Shown: in pieces, positions 1 through 6,655 of the stretch | Layout: each line of letters opens with the position of its first letter | Position numbering within the stretch: the stretch's first letter is position 1 | DNA from: an uncultured Clostridium sp. | Lineage (GTDB): Bacteria; Bacillota; Clostridia; Lachnospirales; Lachnospiraceae | Assembly: GCA_900552885.1 (NCBI GenBank) | Contig: USBM01000121.1 | Coordinates: 1-6,655 of the forward strand | DNA: 6,655 nucleotides | Direction: 5' to 3' | The notes under the pieces: generated by a model | Databases searched by the model: none | What the model was told of the DNA's origin: nothing | Seen by the model: only the letters and a program-made list of their open reading frames with translations | Translations under genes and position numbers: made by a program

Positions 1-1395
1 TAGTTTGATCTCGCAGCCATATTCATTTTCCAGACGGTATTTTAATACTTCAAATTGCAAAACACCAACCACACCGACAATGATCTCTGACATACCGGCC
101 GTATATTCCTGGAAGATCTGAATCGCACCTTCCTGTGCAATCTGTGTAACGCCCTGTACAAACTGCTTTCTCTTCATCGTATTAAGCTGTATAACACGAC
201 AGAAATGTTCCGGTGCAAAAGTCGGGATTCCTTCATACTCAAACTTCTTACCCGGCTGACAGATCGTATCACCAATTGAGAAAATTCCCGGATCAAATAC
301 GCCGATCACATCTCCCGCATATGCTTCTTCTACGATCTTACGCTCCTGTGCCATCAACTGCTGCGGCTGGGATAATTTTAGTTTACGCTTACTTTGTACA
401 TGATATACATCTTTATTGGCATCAAACTTGCCGGAACAGATTCGCATAAATGCGATACGATCACGGTGTGCTTTATTCATATTCGCCTGAATCTTAAACA
501 CAAATGCAGAAAATGCCTCATCCATCGGATCGATCAATCCCTCATTTGACATTCTCGGAAGTGGAGAAGATGTCATCTGCAAGAAATGATCCAAAAATGT
601 CTCAATACCAAATGTATTCAAAGCAGAACCAAAGAATACCGGTGTCAATTCACCCTTGTTGACCCGTTCCTGATCAAATTCCTCACTTGCACCATCTAAC
701 ATCTCAACTTCTTCCATCAACTGATTATACAATACATCCCCGATATCCGCCCTTAATGATTCATCATCAATGGAATAATCCGTCTCTTCCGCTTTCTTAG
801 CTCCTCCGGTGGATACCGCCTGAAACTTTGAAACCATTCTCGTCTTACGATCATATACACCCTTGAAATCATGTCCGGAACCGATCGGCCAGTTAATCGG
901 ACATGTCTGAATACCAAGTACCGTTTCGATATCATCTAATAACTCAAACGAATCCTTTGCAAAATGATCCATCTTATTAATAAATGTAAAGATCGGAATG
1001 TGACGCATGACACATACCTTAAACAGTTTGATCGTCTGCGGCTCTACACCTTTCGCTGCATCAATTACCATAACGGCAGAATCCGCAGCCATCAGGGTAC
1101 GATAAGTGTCCTCCGAGAAATCCTGATGGCCCGGAGTGTCCAGAATGTTAATACAATATCCATCATACTGAAACTGCATAACAGAGGATGTAACAGAAAT
1201 ACCTCTCTCTTTCTCAATGTCCATCCAATCTGATACTGCATATTTTGAATTTGCCTTTCCTTTTACCGAACCCGCCGTATTGATTGCACCACCAAATAAC
1301 AGAAACTTCTCTGTTAAAGTCGTCTTACCGGCATCCGGATGGGAAATAATTGCAAATGTTCTTCTCTTTTCAATCTCTTTTCTTAAATCTGCCAT
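1..1395 (-). CDS. prfC: Peptide chain release factor 3 (RF3), C-terminus cut by window edge
   Basis: RF3 is a cytoplasmic translational GTPase that recycles RF1/RF2 from the ribosome after peptide release. The frame stays open from an ATG at 1393-1395 to the left edge, giving 465 codons. E. coli RF3 has about 529 residues, so roughly the last 60-70 are missing. The N-terminus reads MADLRKEIEKRRTFAIISHP. The G1 P-loop SHPDAGKTT lies at residues 18-26, the G2-side segment with EKERGISVTSSV at 61-72, G3 DTPGHQDF at 86-93 with the catalytic-type His90, and G4 NKMD at 140-143. WPIGSGHDFKGVYD and, later, PVFFGSALNTFG and FKIQANMNKAHRDR are typical of RF3 rather than EF-G or tetracycline-resistance proteins. 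The start is set by GAGGAGA five bases upstream. It lies 134 bases downstream of leuS in the same direction and may be read through from it. Identity is very secure by motif recognition; no search was run. Confidence 0.96.
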   Translation of the reverse strand, partial: MADLRKEIEKRRTFAIISHPDAGKTTLTEKFLLFGGAINTAGSVKGKANSKYAVSDWMDIEKERGISVTSSVMQFQYDGYCINILDTPGHQDFSEDTYRTLMAADSAVMVIDAAKGVEPQTIKLFKVCVMRHIPIFTFINKMDHFAKDSFELLDDIETVLGIQTCPINWPIGSGHDFKGVYDRKTRMVSKFQAVSTGGAKKAEETDYSIDDESLRADIGDVLYNQLMEEVEMLDGASEEFDQERVNKGELTPVFFGSALNTFGIETFLDHFLQMTSSPLPRMSNEGLIDPMDEAFSAFVFKIQANMNKAHRDRIAFMRICSGKFDANKDVYHVQSKRKLKLSQPQQLMAQERKIVEEAYAGDVIGVFDPGIFSIGDTICQPGKKFEYEGIPTFAPEHFCRVIQLNTMKRKQFVQGVTQIAQEGAIQIFQEYTAGMSEIIVGVVGVLQFEVLKYRLENEYGCEIKL

Positions 1396-1400
1396 ATTTC

Positions 1401-1407
1401 TCTCCTC
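1401..1407 (-). promoter_or_regulatory. Ribosome binding site of prfC
   Basis: On the minus strand this reads GAGGAGA, five bases before the ATG at 1393-1395. It supports that start, which is also where RF3 similarity begins. Confidence 0.85.
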
Positions 1408-1436
1408 AATCATCTGTTGCATAAAGCCTGTTACTC

Positions 1437-1464
1437 TATCCACACATGCTCCCACTAATGGATA
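1437..1464 (-). repeat. Inverted repeat in the prfC leader
   Basis: TATCCA and TGGATA form a perfect 6-base inverted repeat around a 16-base loop, located about 40-70 bases upstream of the prfC start. Outer GTTA/TAAC bases could extend it with a bulge. It is small and could be chance; no function is claimed. Confidence 0.3.
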
Positions 1465-1529
1465 ACGCAAAATGGGCTGCCACCTTCTTATTATCTTCCA
1501 AAAGTGACAGCTCCATGTCAGTCTCTTAC

Positions 1530-3959
1530 TTATTTTGCAACAATATTAACAATCTTGCCAGGTACATAGATCTCTTTGATCACATTTAATCCTGCCAGCT
1601 TGTCTGCAATTGCTTCTTTACCCTTAGCGATAACCACATCTTTAGCTTCATCCACTGAGATATCGACGGTTCCCTTTGTCTTACCATTAATCTGTACCGG
1701 AATCGTAACCTCGTTATCCTTCAATGCATCTTCTTCATAAGTTGGCCATCCGGAAGCAAATACCGTATCTGTTCCACCTAACTGCTGCCATAACTCTTCA
1801 CCCATATGTGGTGCAAAAGGTGCGATCAGACGGACAACCGTCTTCAATGTCTCGGTATCTACGCCACCCTTCTTGGTAAGATCTACCAGCTTATTGTTAT
1901 ACTCCATAAAGCCGGAGACAACCGTATTCAACGAAAAGCTCTCCAAACGGGTTGTAATATCATATACCATCTTATGACGAATCTTGATCAGTTCCGGTGT
2001 CTCCTTGCCCGGATTCTCAATGTTCTTTGTTACCATCGTATAGAAACGGGTTAAGAAACGATATACACCATCAATTCCCCGGTCATCCCAGATGGAATCT
2101 AACTCTGGTGGTCCAATGAACAACTCATACATTCTAAGTGCATCACAACCGTAATCTCTTACCATATCATCCGGCGATACAATATTGCCAAGTGACTTAC
2201 TCATCTTCGTAGCAGCACCTGTCTCACGGTCACGGCCACAGATCATACCTTGGTTAAATAACTTGGTAAACGGCTCATCAAAATCAACCACTCCAATATC
2301 ATGTAAGAACTTGGTATAGAAACGGGAATACAATAAATGAAGCACTGCATGCTCTACACCACCGATATACATATCAACCGGAAGATACTTGTCTGCTTTC
2401 TCACGGTTCACTAATTCTTTGTCATTCTTATTATCTACATAACGTAAGAAATACCAGGAAGATCCCGCCCACTGTGGCATCGTATTCGTCTCACGCTTTG
2501 CCGGCTTACCACAACATGGACATGTTGTATTCACCCAGGAATCAATAGCTGCAAGAGGAGATTCTCCGGTTCCGGTTGGCTCATACTTCTCAACATCCGG
2601 AAGTAATACCGGTAACTGATCCTCCGGTACAGGCACTGCACCACAGTCCGGACAATGTACGATTGGAATTGGCTCACCCCAATAACGCTGACGGGAGAAT
2701 ACCCAGTCACGCAGCTTATAATTCACGGTCTTCTTACCATATCCCATCTTCTCGATCATCTCTGGTGCTTCCTTCTTCAATACAGAAGATTCCATACCAT
2801 TCCAATCACCGGAATTGATCATCGTTCCACTTGCCTCGGTGTAAGCTTCTGTCATATTCTCGATCTCCTTACCATCCTTGGCAATAACCTGAATGATCGG
2901 AAGATCAAACTTCTTAGCAAATGCAAAGTCTCTATCATCATGTGCCGGTACACACATAATGGCACCGGTACCGTAATCTGCTAATACATAATCAGATAAC
3001 CAGATTGGTGTCTTCTTACCATTCAATGGATTGATTGCATAAGAACCTGTGAATACACCGGTCTTTTCCTTATCCTGCATACGGTCTACATTAGACTTCA
3101 TTGATGCATCGTAGATATACTTATCTACTGCTTCTCTCGTTTCATCGGTAGCCAACTTTGCAGCTAACTCATGCTCCGGAGCCAATACCATGAAAGTTGC
3201 TCCCCATAAAGTATCCGGACGAGTCGTATATACCGTAATTGCCTCATCCATTCCATCTACCTTAAAGTTAACCTCTGCACCATATGACTTGCCGATCCAG
3301 TCTGTCTGCATCTTCTTAACCTTCTCCGGCCAATCAAGCTTATCGAGATCTGCTAACAGACGATCCGCATAAGCAGTAATCTTAAGCATCCACTGACGAA
3401 GATTCTTCTTCGTTACTTCTGAATGGCAACGCTCACATTTACCATCTACCACTTCCTCATTGGCAAGACCGGTCTTACAAGATGGGCACCAGTTAATCGG
3501 CATCTGCTTCTCGTAAGCAAGACCTTTCTTGAACATCTGAACGAAGATCCACTGTGTCCACTTATAGAACTCCGGATCGGTTGTATTCACCTCACGATCC
3601 CAATCATAGATAGCGGCAATCTCCTTGATCTGTCTCTTAATATTGGCAACATTCTCTGCTGTAGAGATAGCAGGATGTACACCATTCTTAATTGCATAGT
3701 TCTCTGCCGGAAGACCGAATGCATCCCATCCCATTGGATGAATCAGGTAATATCCCTGCATTAACTTGTAACGGCTCCATACATCTGAGATAACATAGCC
3801 TCTCCAATGTCCTACATGGAGACCATGTCCGGATGGATATGGAAACATATCCAGACAGTAATACTTTGGCTTCTTACCATCCTCTACGTTAATTGGGTGT
3901 TCTTCCCACTGCTTACGCCATTTGCCTTCGATCAGCCTGTGATTATACGCTGTTGCCAT
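1530..3959 (-). CDS. leuS: Leucyl-tRNA synthetase (LeuRS)
   Basis: This class I synthetase attaches leucine to tRNA-Leu using ATP, in the cytoplasm. The call is 809 residues, close to the roughly 800-860 usual for bacteria. The frame extends 16 codons further to 4007, but the ATG at 3957-3959 is chosen: it has AGGAGG ten bases upstream and starts MATAYNHRLIEGKWRKQW, typical of LeuRS N-termini. In this numbering the HIGH-type motif HVGH is at 48-51, the GWDAFGLPAENYA segment follows at about 77-89, and KMSKS is at 585-589. The CP1 editing domain has TTRPDT at 245-250 and GTGAIMCVPAHDDRD at 330-344, so proofreading of mischarged tRNA looks intact. Two Cys clusters are present: CPSC/CERC at 158-161 and 175-178, and CPDC/CPCC at 426-429 and 480-483. 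The anticodon-binding and C-terminal domains are complete, ending IVNIVAK. It has its own promoter and leader hairpin. No frameshift or missing key residue is seen. Confidence 0.98.
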   Translation of the reverse strand: MATAYNHRLIEGKWRKQWEEHPINVEDGKKPKYYCLDMFPYPSGHGLHVGHWRGYVISDVWSRYKLMQGYYLIHPMGWDAFGLPAENYAIKNGVHPAISTAENVANIKRQIKEIAAIYDWDREVNTTDPEFYKWTQWIFVQMFKKGLAYEKQMPINWCPSCKTGLANEEVVDGKCERCHSEVTKKNLRQWMLKITAYADRLLADLDKLDWPEKVKKMQTDWIGKSYGAEVNFKVDGMDEAITVYTTRPDTLWGATFMVLAPEHELAAKLATDETREAVDKYIYDASMKSNVDRMQDKEKTGVFTGSYAINPLNGKKTPIWLSDYVLADYGTGAIMCVPAHDDRDFAFAKKFDLPIIQVIAKDGKEIENMTEAYTEASGTMINSGDWNGMESSVLKKEAPEMIEKMGYGKKTVNYKLRDWVFSRQRYWGEPIPIVHCPDCGAVPVPEDQLPVLLPDVEKYEPTGTGESPLAAIDSWVNTTCPCCGKPAKRETNTMPQWAGSSWYFLRYVDNKNDKELVNREKADKYLPVDMYIGGVEHAVLHLLYSRFYTKFLHDIGVVDFDEPFTKLFNQGMICGRDRETGAATKMSKSLGNIVSPDDMVRDYGCDALRMYELFIGPPELDSIWDDRGIDGVYRFLTRFYTMVTKNIENPGKETPELIKIRHKMVYDITTRLESFSLNTVVSGFMEYNNKLVDLTKKGGVDTETLKTVVRLIAPFAPHMGEELWQQLGGTDTVFASGWPTYEEDALKDNEVTIPVQINGKTKGTVDISVDEAKDVVIAKGKEAIADKLAGLNVIKEIYVPGKIVNIVAK

Positions 3960-3969
3960 GATTGTTGTT

Positions 3970-3975
3970 CCTCCT
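3970..3975 (-). promoter_or_regulatory. Ribosome binding site that sets the leuS start
   Basis: The minus strand reads AGGAGG, ten bases before the ATG at 3957-3959. It lies inside the 16-codon upstream extension of the frame, so it argues against the more distal ATG at 4005-4007. That distal start has no comparable site upstream: the bases before it are a T-tract. Confidence 0.85.
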
Positions 3976-3981
3976 GCTTCT

Positions 3982-4023
3982 ATATTACGTGCGTGTATCC
4001 TTGTCAAAAAAACCGCACAATAT
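3982..4023 (-). promoter_or_regulatory. Imperfect hairpin in the leuS 5' leader
   Basis: On the minus strand ATATTGTGCG (4014-4023) can pair with CGCAC plus AATAT (3982-3993), a 10-base-pair stem interrupted by one 2-base bulge (GT). The 20-base loop contains a run of seven T. The stem ends six bases before the AGGAGG ribosome binding site and lies wholly inside the leader expected from the promoter at 4041-4069. It could affect leuS translation or mRNA stability, or be a protein-binding operator. The pairing is directly visible; the function is unknown. It is not a normal intrinsic terminator, because the T-tract is in the loop. Confidence 0.5.
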
Positions 4024-4040
4024 GCATCTTTAACTAATTC

Positions 4041-4069
4041 ATTTTACCTATACACACCATATTTGTCAA
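4041..4069 (-). promoter_or_regulatory. Probable sigma-A-type promoter for leuS
   Basis: The minus strand has a perfect -35 box TTGACA (4064-4069), a 17-base spacer and a -10 box TAAAAT (4041-4046, five of six consensus bases). A transcript would begin near 4034-4036, giving a leader of about 75 bases before the leuS ATG. It sits just 12 bases past the permease stop codon, which marks the boundary between the transporter module and the translation genes. Confidence 0.8.
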
Positions 4070-4081
4070 GAATTCGGGCGG

Positions 4082-5341
4082 TTATTTTTGCATTGCATCC
4101 ATTGGTTTCAGCTTAGAAGCCCAGCGTGCCGGAAAATAACCGGCGATCAAACCAAGTGCAATAGAGAACACGAACGCACCGATCGCTAACTTCGGTGATA
4201 TCACTGCAAGACGTGTACCCTTTGGCATTGAAAGTAATTTCACGCCAAAATAATTAATTCCAAATTGCGTGATCACATAAGACAATATAATGCCGGTCAA
4301 TCCGCCGATTGCACCGAGGATTCCGGATTCTAAGAGGAACAGATAAAGGAGTTCATCCATGTCACAGCCTAACACTTTCAATACCCCAATGTCTGTAATA
4401 CGGTCATATACCGATGTTGTCATGGTGTTTCCGATTCCGATAACCGCTACGATCAATGCGATCATTCCAATTCCGCCTAATAGAAGCTGTACGATCTTAA
4501 CCTCCCGCTGCAAAGAATCCAACAATTCCTTATTGTTCTCTACCTGATATCCTCTATCCTGCAGCTTCTTCACAAGTCCATCTACATATTGCGTATCTTC
4601 CACCTTCACAATCGCACTGTCATAGATCCACTCCGGATATGGTGCACCATTCGCATCCAATGGCTGTCCGGATATCACACCATCTACTTTATTCTGTTTG
4701 AGGTATTGTTGCAGCACCTCCAGATTACAATAGATATCATACGATTCCTTATCCGTCACCCCGCATATCACCATACGATGCTGTACAGTCTCCTCGTCCA
4801 TACCTAAACTGATCTCTAAATTCTGTCCAACCAGATCCTTTTCTGCCTCTGAAGAATCCGTATATTCTACCCCTGTATTAGAATTAAAGAAAAGATCCAT
4901 TACATTCTTTCCCATTAATAATTCCGGCTTTCTTCCATTTGCCAAAGGAACGTCCCCTTTTTTCACCTTCATTTGCTGTAAATAAGCATCCGGAAGAGCA
5001 ATCAACTGCGCATAACCCATATAATGTCCATACTGTTCAACTGCCGCTATCGTCTGTCTCGGATAGACTTCTGACACATGTTCCAGCCTTGCAAGCTCTG
5101 CCAGTGTCCGGTCCGTCAGCATCCGGTCTTTCCTCTTTCCCTCTGTCTGCCCGTAGATTACAATCTCGGTCACACTTCCCGTCTGTTCCACCGTAGATAA
5201 CAGTTCTTTCTTTACTCCGATTCCAATAGCAAGTAAAGAGACAATGGATATAACACCGATCACCACGCCAAGAATGGTAAGCAATGTACGTACTCCCCTT
5301 TGCTTCATATTCGTTATACACATATGCCATATCCACGTCAT
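4082..5341 (-). CDS. ABC transporter permease, MacB/FtsX family
   Basis: A 419-residue integral membrane protein with the MacB layout. A short cytoplasmic N-terminus (MKQRGVRTLLTILGVVIG region) leads into membrane helix 1 at about 19-42. A large extracytoplasmic core domain covers about 45-280. Three further helices lie at about 281-305, 331-358 and 384-406. Between helices 2 and 3, DRITDIGVLKVLG (313-325) corresponds to the family's REIGIRKALG-like cytoplasmic segment, and the C-terminus GYFPARWASKLKPMDAMQK matches the usual end of these permeases. Family members act as dimers with a cytoplasmic ATPase and either move peptides, lipids or drugs or transmit mechanical signals to cell-wall enzymes. 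The substrate here cannot be told. The ATPase is not in the window. The ATG at 5339-5341 is supported by a strong ribosome binding site overlapping the stop of the preceding gene, so the two are co-translated. The start of leuS transcription follows directly after its TAA stop. Confidence 0.93.
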   Translation of the reverse strand: MTWIWHMCITNMKQRGVRTLLTILGVVIGVISIVSLLAIGIGVKKELLSTVEQTGSVTEIVIYGQTEGKRKDRMLTDRTLAELARLEHVSEVYPRQTIAAVEQYGHYMGYAQLIALPDAYLQQMKVKKGDVPLANGRKPELLMGKNVMDLFFNSNTGVEYTDSSEAEKDLVGQNLEISLGMDEETVQHRMVICGVTDKESYDIYCNLEVLQQYLKQNKVDGVISGQPLDANGAPYPEWIYDSAIVKVEDTQYVDGLVKKLQDRGYQVENNKELLDSLQREVKIVQLLLGGIGMIALIVAVIGIGNTMTTSVYDRITDIGVLKVLGCDMDELLYLFLLESGILGAIGGLTGIILSYVITQFGINYFGVKLLSMPKGTRLAVISPKLAIGAFVFSIALGLIAGYFPARWASKLKPMDAMQK

Positions 5342-5347
5342 ATTCTC

Positions 5348-5354
5348 TCACCTC
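5348..5354 (-). promoter_or_regulatory. Ribosome binding site of the permease, overlapping the upstream stop codon
   Basis: The minus strand reads GAGGTGA, a 7-base match to the standard anti-Shine-Dalgarno complement, six bases before the ATG at 5339-5341. Its first two bases are the last two of the TGA stop (5353-5355) of the surface-protein gene. This arrangement suggests translational coupling. Confidence 0.85.
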
Positions 5355-6655
5355 ATTCTACATTTGACCCATTCTCTATGAATTCATCCAGGATCTCCTG
5401 TTTTCTCTTTCTTCTCCGGAACACAACATAGCCGATTCCTGCCATTCCAAGCATAATCACGATAACAATTCCTGTCTTCTTTACCATGGCAGAATGATCC
5501 TTCGATGTCTTAACCTTTTCCAGATTATCATAAACCGGTTCCTTTACACGCAGATCAAGCTCTATACTCTTTTCCTGCACATTTCCGTCTTTATCCTCGT
5601 ATGTAATCAGCATTTGATTCTTTGTATGTGCTCCATCCGTAACAACTGTTGCTTTCGCTAGAATATCTGCCGTTCCACTCTTACCCGGTTCCACATTACC
5701 AACATAAGAAGCACTCTCCTCAACATTATCACCTGACAGATATACGGTTACATTATACAGATTCCCCTCTCCTAAGTTATTCACGGTTGCACTCACTTCC
5801 ACCATATCCCCAACCTCATAGGAATCCTGTGTCAGATATACATCTGTTATCGATAATCTCTGGCGCAGATAAACCGGAACATATAACGTATCCTCTGCAT
5901 TAAAGGCTTCCGCTTTTCCATTCTCATACTCACTCTTGACCACTAATGGATAACTCTTCTCCTCCAGACCGGACACCGGCTTGATCTGAAAGGTAACATC
6001 CATTTTTTCGCCTGCTCCCATGCTCTCAATAAATGTACTTCCCACACCATCCTCCGGAACAAACGGACTCTCTTCATTTGCTAAAGAAATCTTGATATTG
6101 GAGATGGTACTCTTTGCAGTATTCTCCATATGTAACGTTAATGTAAATGCTTCATTGGCATATATCCTGTCCTTGCCCACATCACAACCGGCTACCATAA
6201 GTCTTGGTGTACTTGTATTTCCAGTCCCCCCGTTGGTGCCACCTTCCGAATTGCTTTTCTTTCCGGTCAGCTTCACATTGAGAGAACGTGTCACCTCATA
6301 TGTCTTGCCATCCTTTTGATATTTCACCAGAAAGGAAACCATCTGATACCCGGTCACAACATCCTCTCTGACTTTAAATGCATAATCACATTTCAATGAG
6401 GTGGTTCCTTTTGATGTAATGGAACGATACGCATCCTTTTCTGTCTCAAATGGAAAACCATCTGAGATAACCGGAGTTACACTTAAGATCTTGCCCTTCT
6501 TTGCTTTCGCCTGAAATATCACATCACAGGTCTTTCCATAAATTCCGGATGGTGCCGACTTCACCTTCAACGAGATGTCCCCATCCGAAGATGCACTCTC
6601 TTCCTTCGCCTGAATCTTTACACTGATCGACTTCGTGACACAATACGCTGTGACC
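5353..6655 (-). CDS. Membrane-anchored surface protein with Ig-like/CARDB-type domains, N-terminus outside window
   Basis: The frame is open from the right edge to a TGA at 5353-5355, giving 433 visible residues. A TTG at 6568-6570 could be taken as a start, but the frame continues upstream with similar composition (VTAYCVTKSISVKIQAKEES), so the true start and the expected signal peptide lie beyond the window. Visible parts, numbered from the right edge: a beta-rich domain at about 1-131, a Gly/Ser/Thr/Asn linker (132-149), a second beta-sandwich-like domain (150-263, with LTLHMENTAKSTISNIKISL), and a third (265-371, with YEVGDMVEVSATVNNLGEGN and YNVTVYLSGD) resembling CARDB/NEW3-type adhesion folds. 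One membrane helix lies at about 394-412, followed by RRRKRK (413-418) and an acidic tail, predicting the bulk outside and the C-terminus inside. The permease gene follows 11 bases later, so this is probably a partner of that transporter. No enzymatic motif is seen; fold names are by sequence style only. Confidence 0.8.
   Translation of the reverse strand, partial: VTAYCVTKSISVKIQAKEESASSDGDISLKVKSAPSGIYGKTCDVIFQAKAKKGKILSVTPVISDGFPFETEKDAYRSITSKGTTSLKCDYAFKVREDVVTGYQMVSFLVKYQKDGKTYEVTRSLNVKLTGKKSNSEGGTNGGTGNTSTPRLMVAGCDVGKDRIYANEAFTLTLHMENTAKSTISNIKISLANEESPFVPEDGVGSTFIESMGAGEKMDVTFQIKPVSGLEEKSYPLVVKSEYENGKAEAFNAEDTLYVPVYLRQRLSITDVYLTQDSYEVGDMVEVSATVNNLGEGNLYNVTVYLSGDNVEESASYVGNVEPGKSGTADILAKATVVTDGAHTKNQMLITYEDKDGNVQEKSIELDLRVKEPVYDNLEKVKTSKDHSAMVKKTGIVIVIMLGMAGIGYVVFRRRKRKQEILDEFIENGSNVE

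Larger units (their letters stand above)
1396..1529 (-). other. leuS-prfC intergenic region, no clear promoter or terminator
   Basis: This 134-base gap holds no plausible gene. On the minus strand it contains three weak inverted repeats: TGACA/TGTCA (1505-1520), a GGTGG/CCATT-type stem followed by TTTT (1469-1484), and TATCCA/TGGATA with a 16-base loop (1437-1464). None has both a strong GC stem and a U-tract, so I do not call a terminator. A GATAAT box is visible near 1494-1499, but the nearest TTGACA-like box (CTGACA) is 20 bases away, which is too far for a confident sigma-A promoter. Transcription of prfC from the leuS promoter is therefore the simplest reading, but this is inference. Confidence 0.5.

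Noticed and set aside
753..1465. Several 60-90 residue open frames on both strands over the prfC region
   Set aside because: They are shadows of the RF3 reading frame, which is open without a stop from 1395 to the left edge and has all the G-motifs expected in this part.
1469..1484. GGTGGCAGCCCATTTT as the leuS terminator
   Set aside because: The stem has about three Watson-Crick pairs plus wobbles, too weak to call.
1505..1520. TGACA/TGTCA hairpin after leuS as a terminator
   Set aside because: The stem is only five base pairs, and the sequence after it (CTTTTGG) is not a real U-tract.
3960..4007. 16-codon N-terminal extension of leuS starting at the ATG at 4005-4007
   Set aside because: It contains the AGGAGG site for the next ATG, has no ribosome binding site of its own, and is absent from the usual LeuRS N-terminus.
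3979..4007. Second promoter-like pair for leuS: TTGACA (4002-4007), 17-base spacer, TATAGA (3979-3984)
   Set aside because: The -10 box is weak, and the transcript would start inside or at the edge of the AGGAGG site, leaving almost no leader. The upstream TTGACA/TAAAAT pair is better.
5037..5351. 104-residue minus-strand open frame overlapping the permease N-terminal region
   Set aside because: It lies out of frame within the permease gene, whose family motifs are clear, and its sequence shows no recognisable fold.
1452..5954. Exact 15-base direct repeat CCACTAATGGATAAC at 1452-1466 and 5940-5954
   Set aside because: One copy is intergenic and the other encodes part of an ordinary YPLVV segment. 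A chance match of this length in a window this size is expected at roughly a few percent, and nothing links the two sites.
6568..6570. TTG as the start codon of the surface-protein gene
   Set aside because: The frame remains open to the window edge with matching composition, no ribosome binding site precedes the TTG, and no signal peptide follows it.

Overview
The window is a stretch of bacterial chromosome with four protein-coding genes, all on the minus strand and closely packed. Reading in the direction of transcription (from high to low coordinates) they are: (1) the C-terminal part of a secreted, membrane-anchored protein with Ig-like/CARDB-type domains; (2) a MacB/FtsX-family ABC transporter permease; (3) leucyl-tRNA synthetase, leuS; (4) the N-terminal 465 codons of peptide chain release factor 3, prfC, cut by the left edge. 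The two outer genes are truncated by the window, not broken. I see no RNA gene, insertion sequence, CRISPR array or integration site.

The organism is most likely a Gram-positive anaerobe of the Clostridia, probably Lachnospiraceae. This is an inference from moderately AT-rich DNA, strong GGAGG-type ribosome binding sites, sigma-A-like promoter boxes, the style of the LeuRS and RF3 sequences, and the pairing of a MacB-like permease with a CARDB-like surface protein. The sequence alone does not fix genus or species.

Layout. 5353-6655: surface protein with at least three beta-rich extracellular domains, one C-terminal membrane helix and a short basic cytoplasmic tail. 4082-5341: permease, starting 11 bases after the surface-protein stop codon, with a ribosome binding site that overlaps that stop. 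These two form one operon and probably one membrane complex; the ATPase and the promoter are expected to the right, outside the window. 3960-4081: intergenic region with a good sigma-A-type promoter for leuS and an imperfect leader hairpin just upstream of its ribosome binding site. 1530-3959: leuS, complete, with intact catalytic, editing and zinc-binding motifs. 1396-1529: intergenic region with weak inverted repeats, no convincing promoter and no convincing terminator. 1-1395: prfC.

leuS and prfC are translation housekeeping genes and may share transcripts. The permease and surface protein form a separate accessory module of unknown substrate. I found no clearly new system. The points most worth a second look are the surface protein/permease module and the leuS leader hairpin, since the leader is too short for a T-box.
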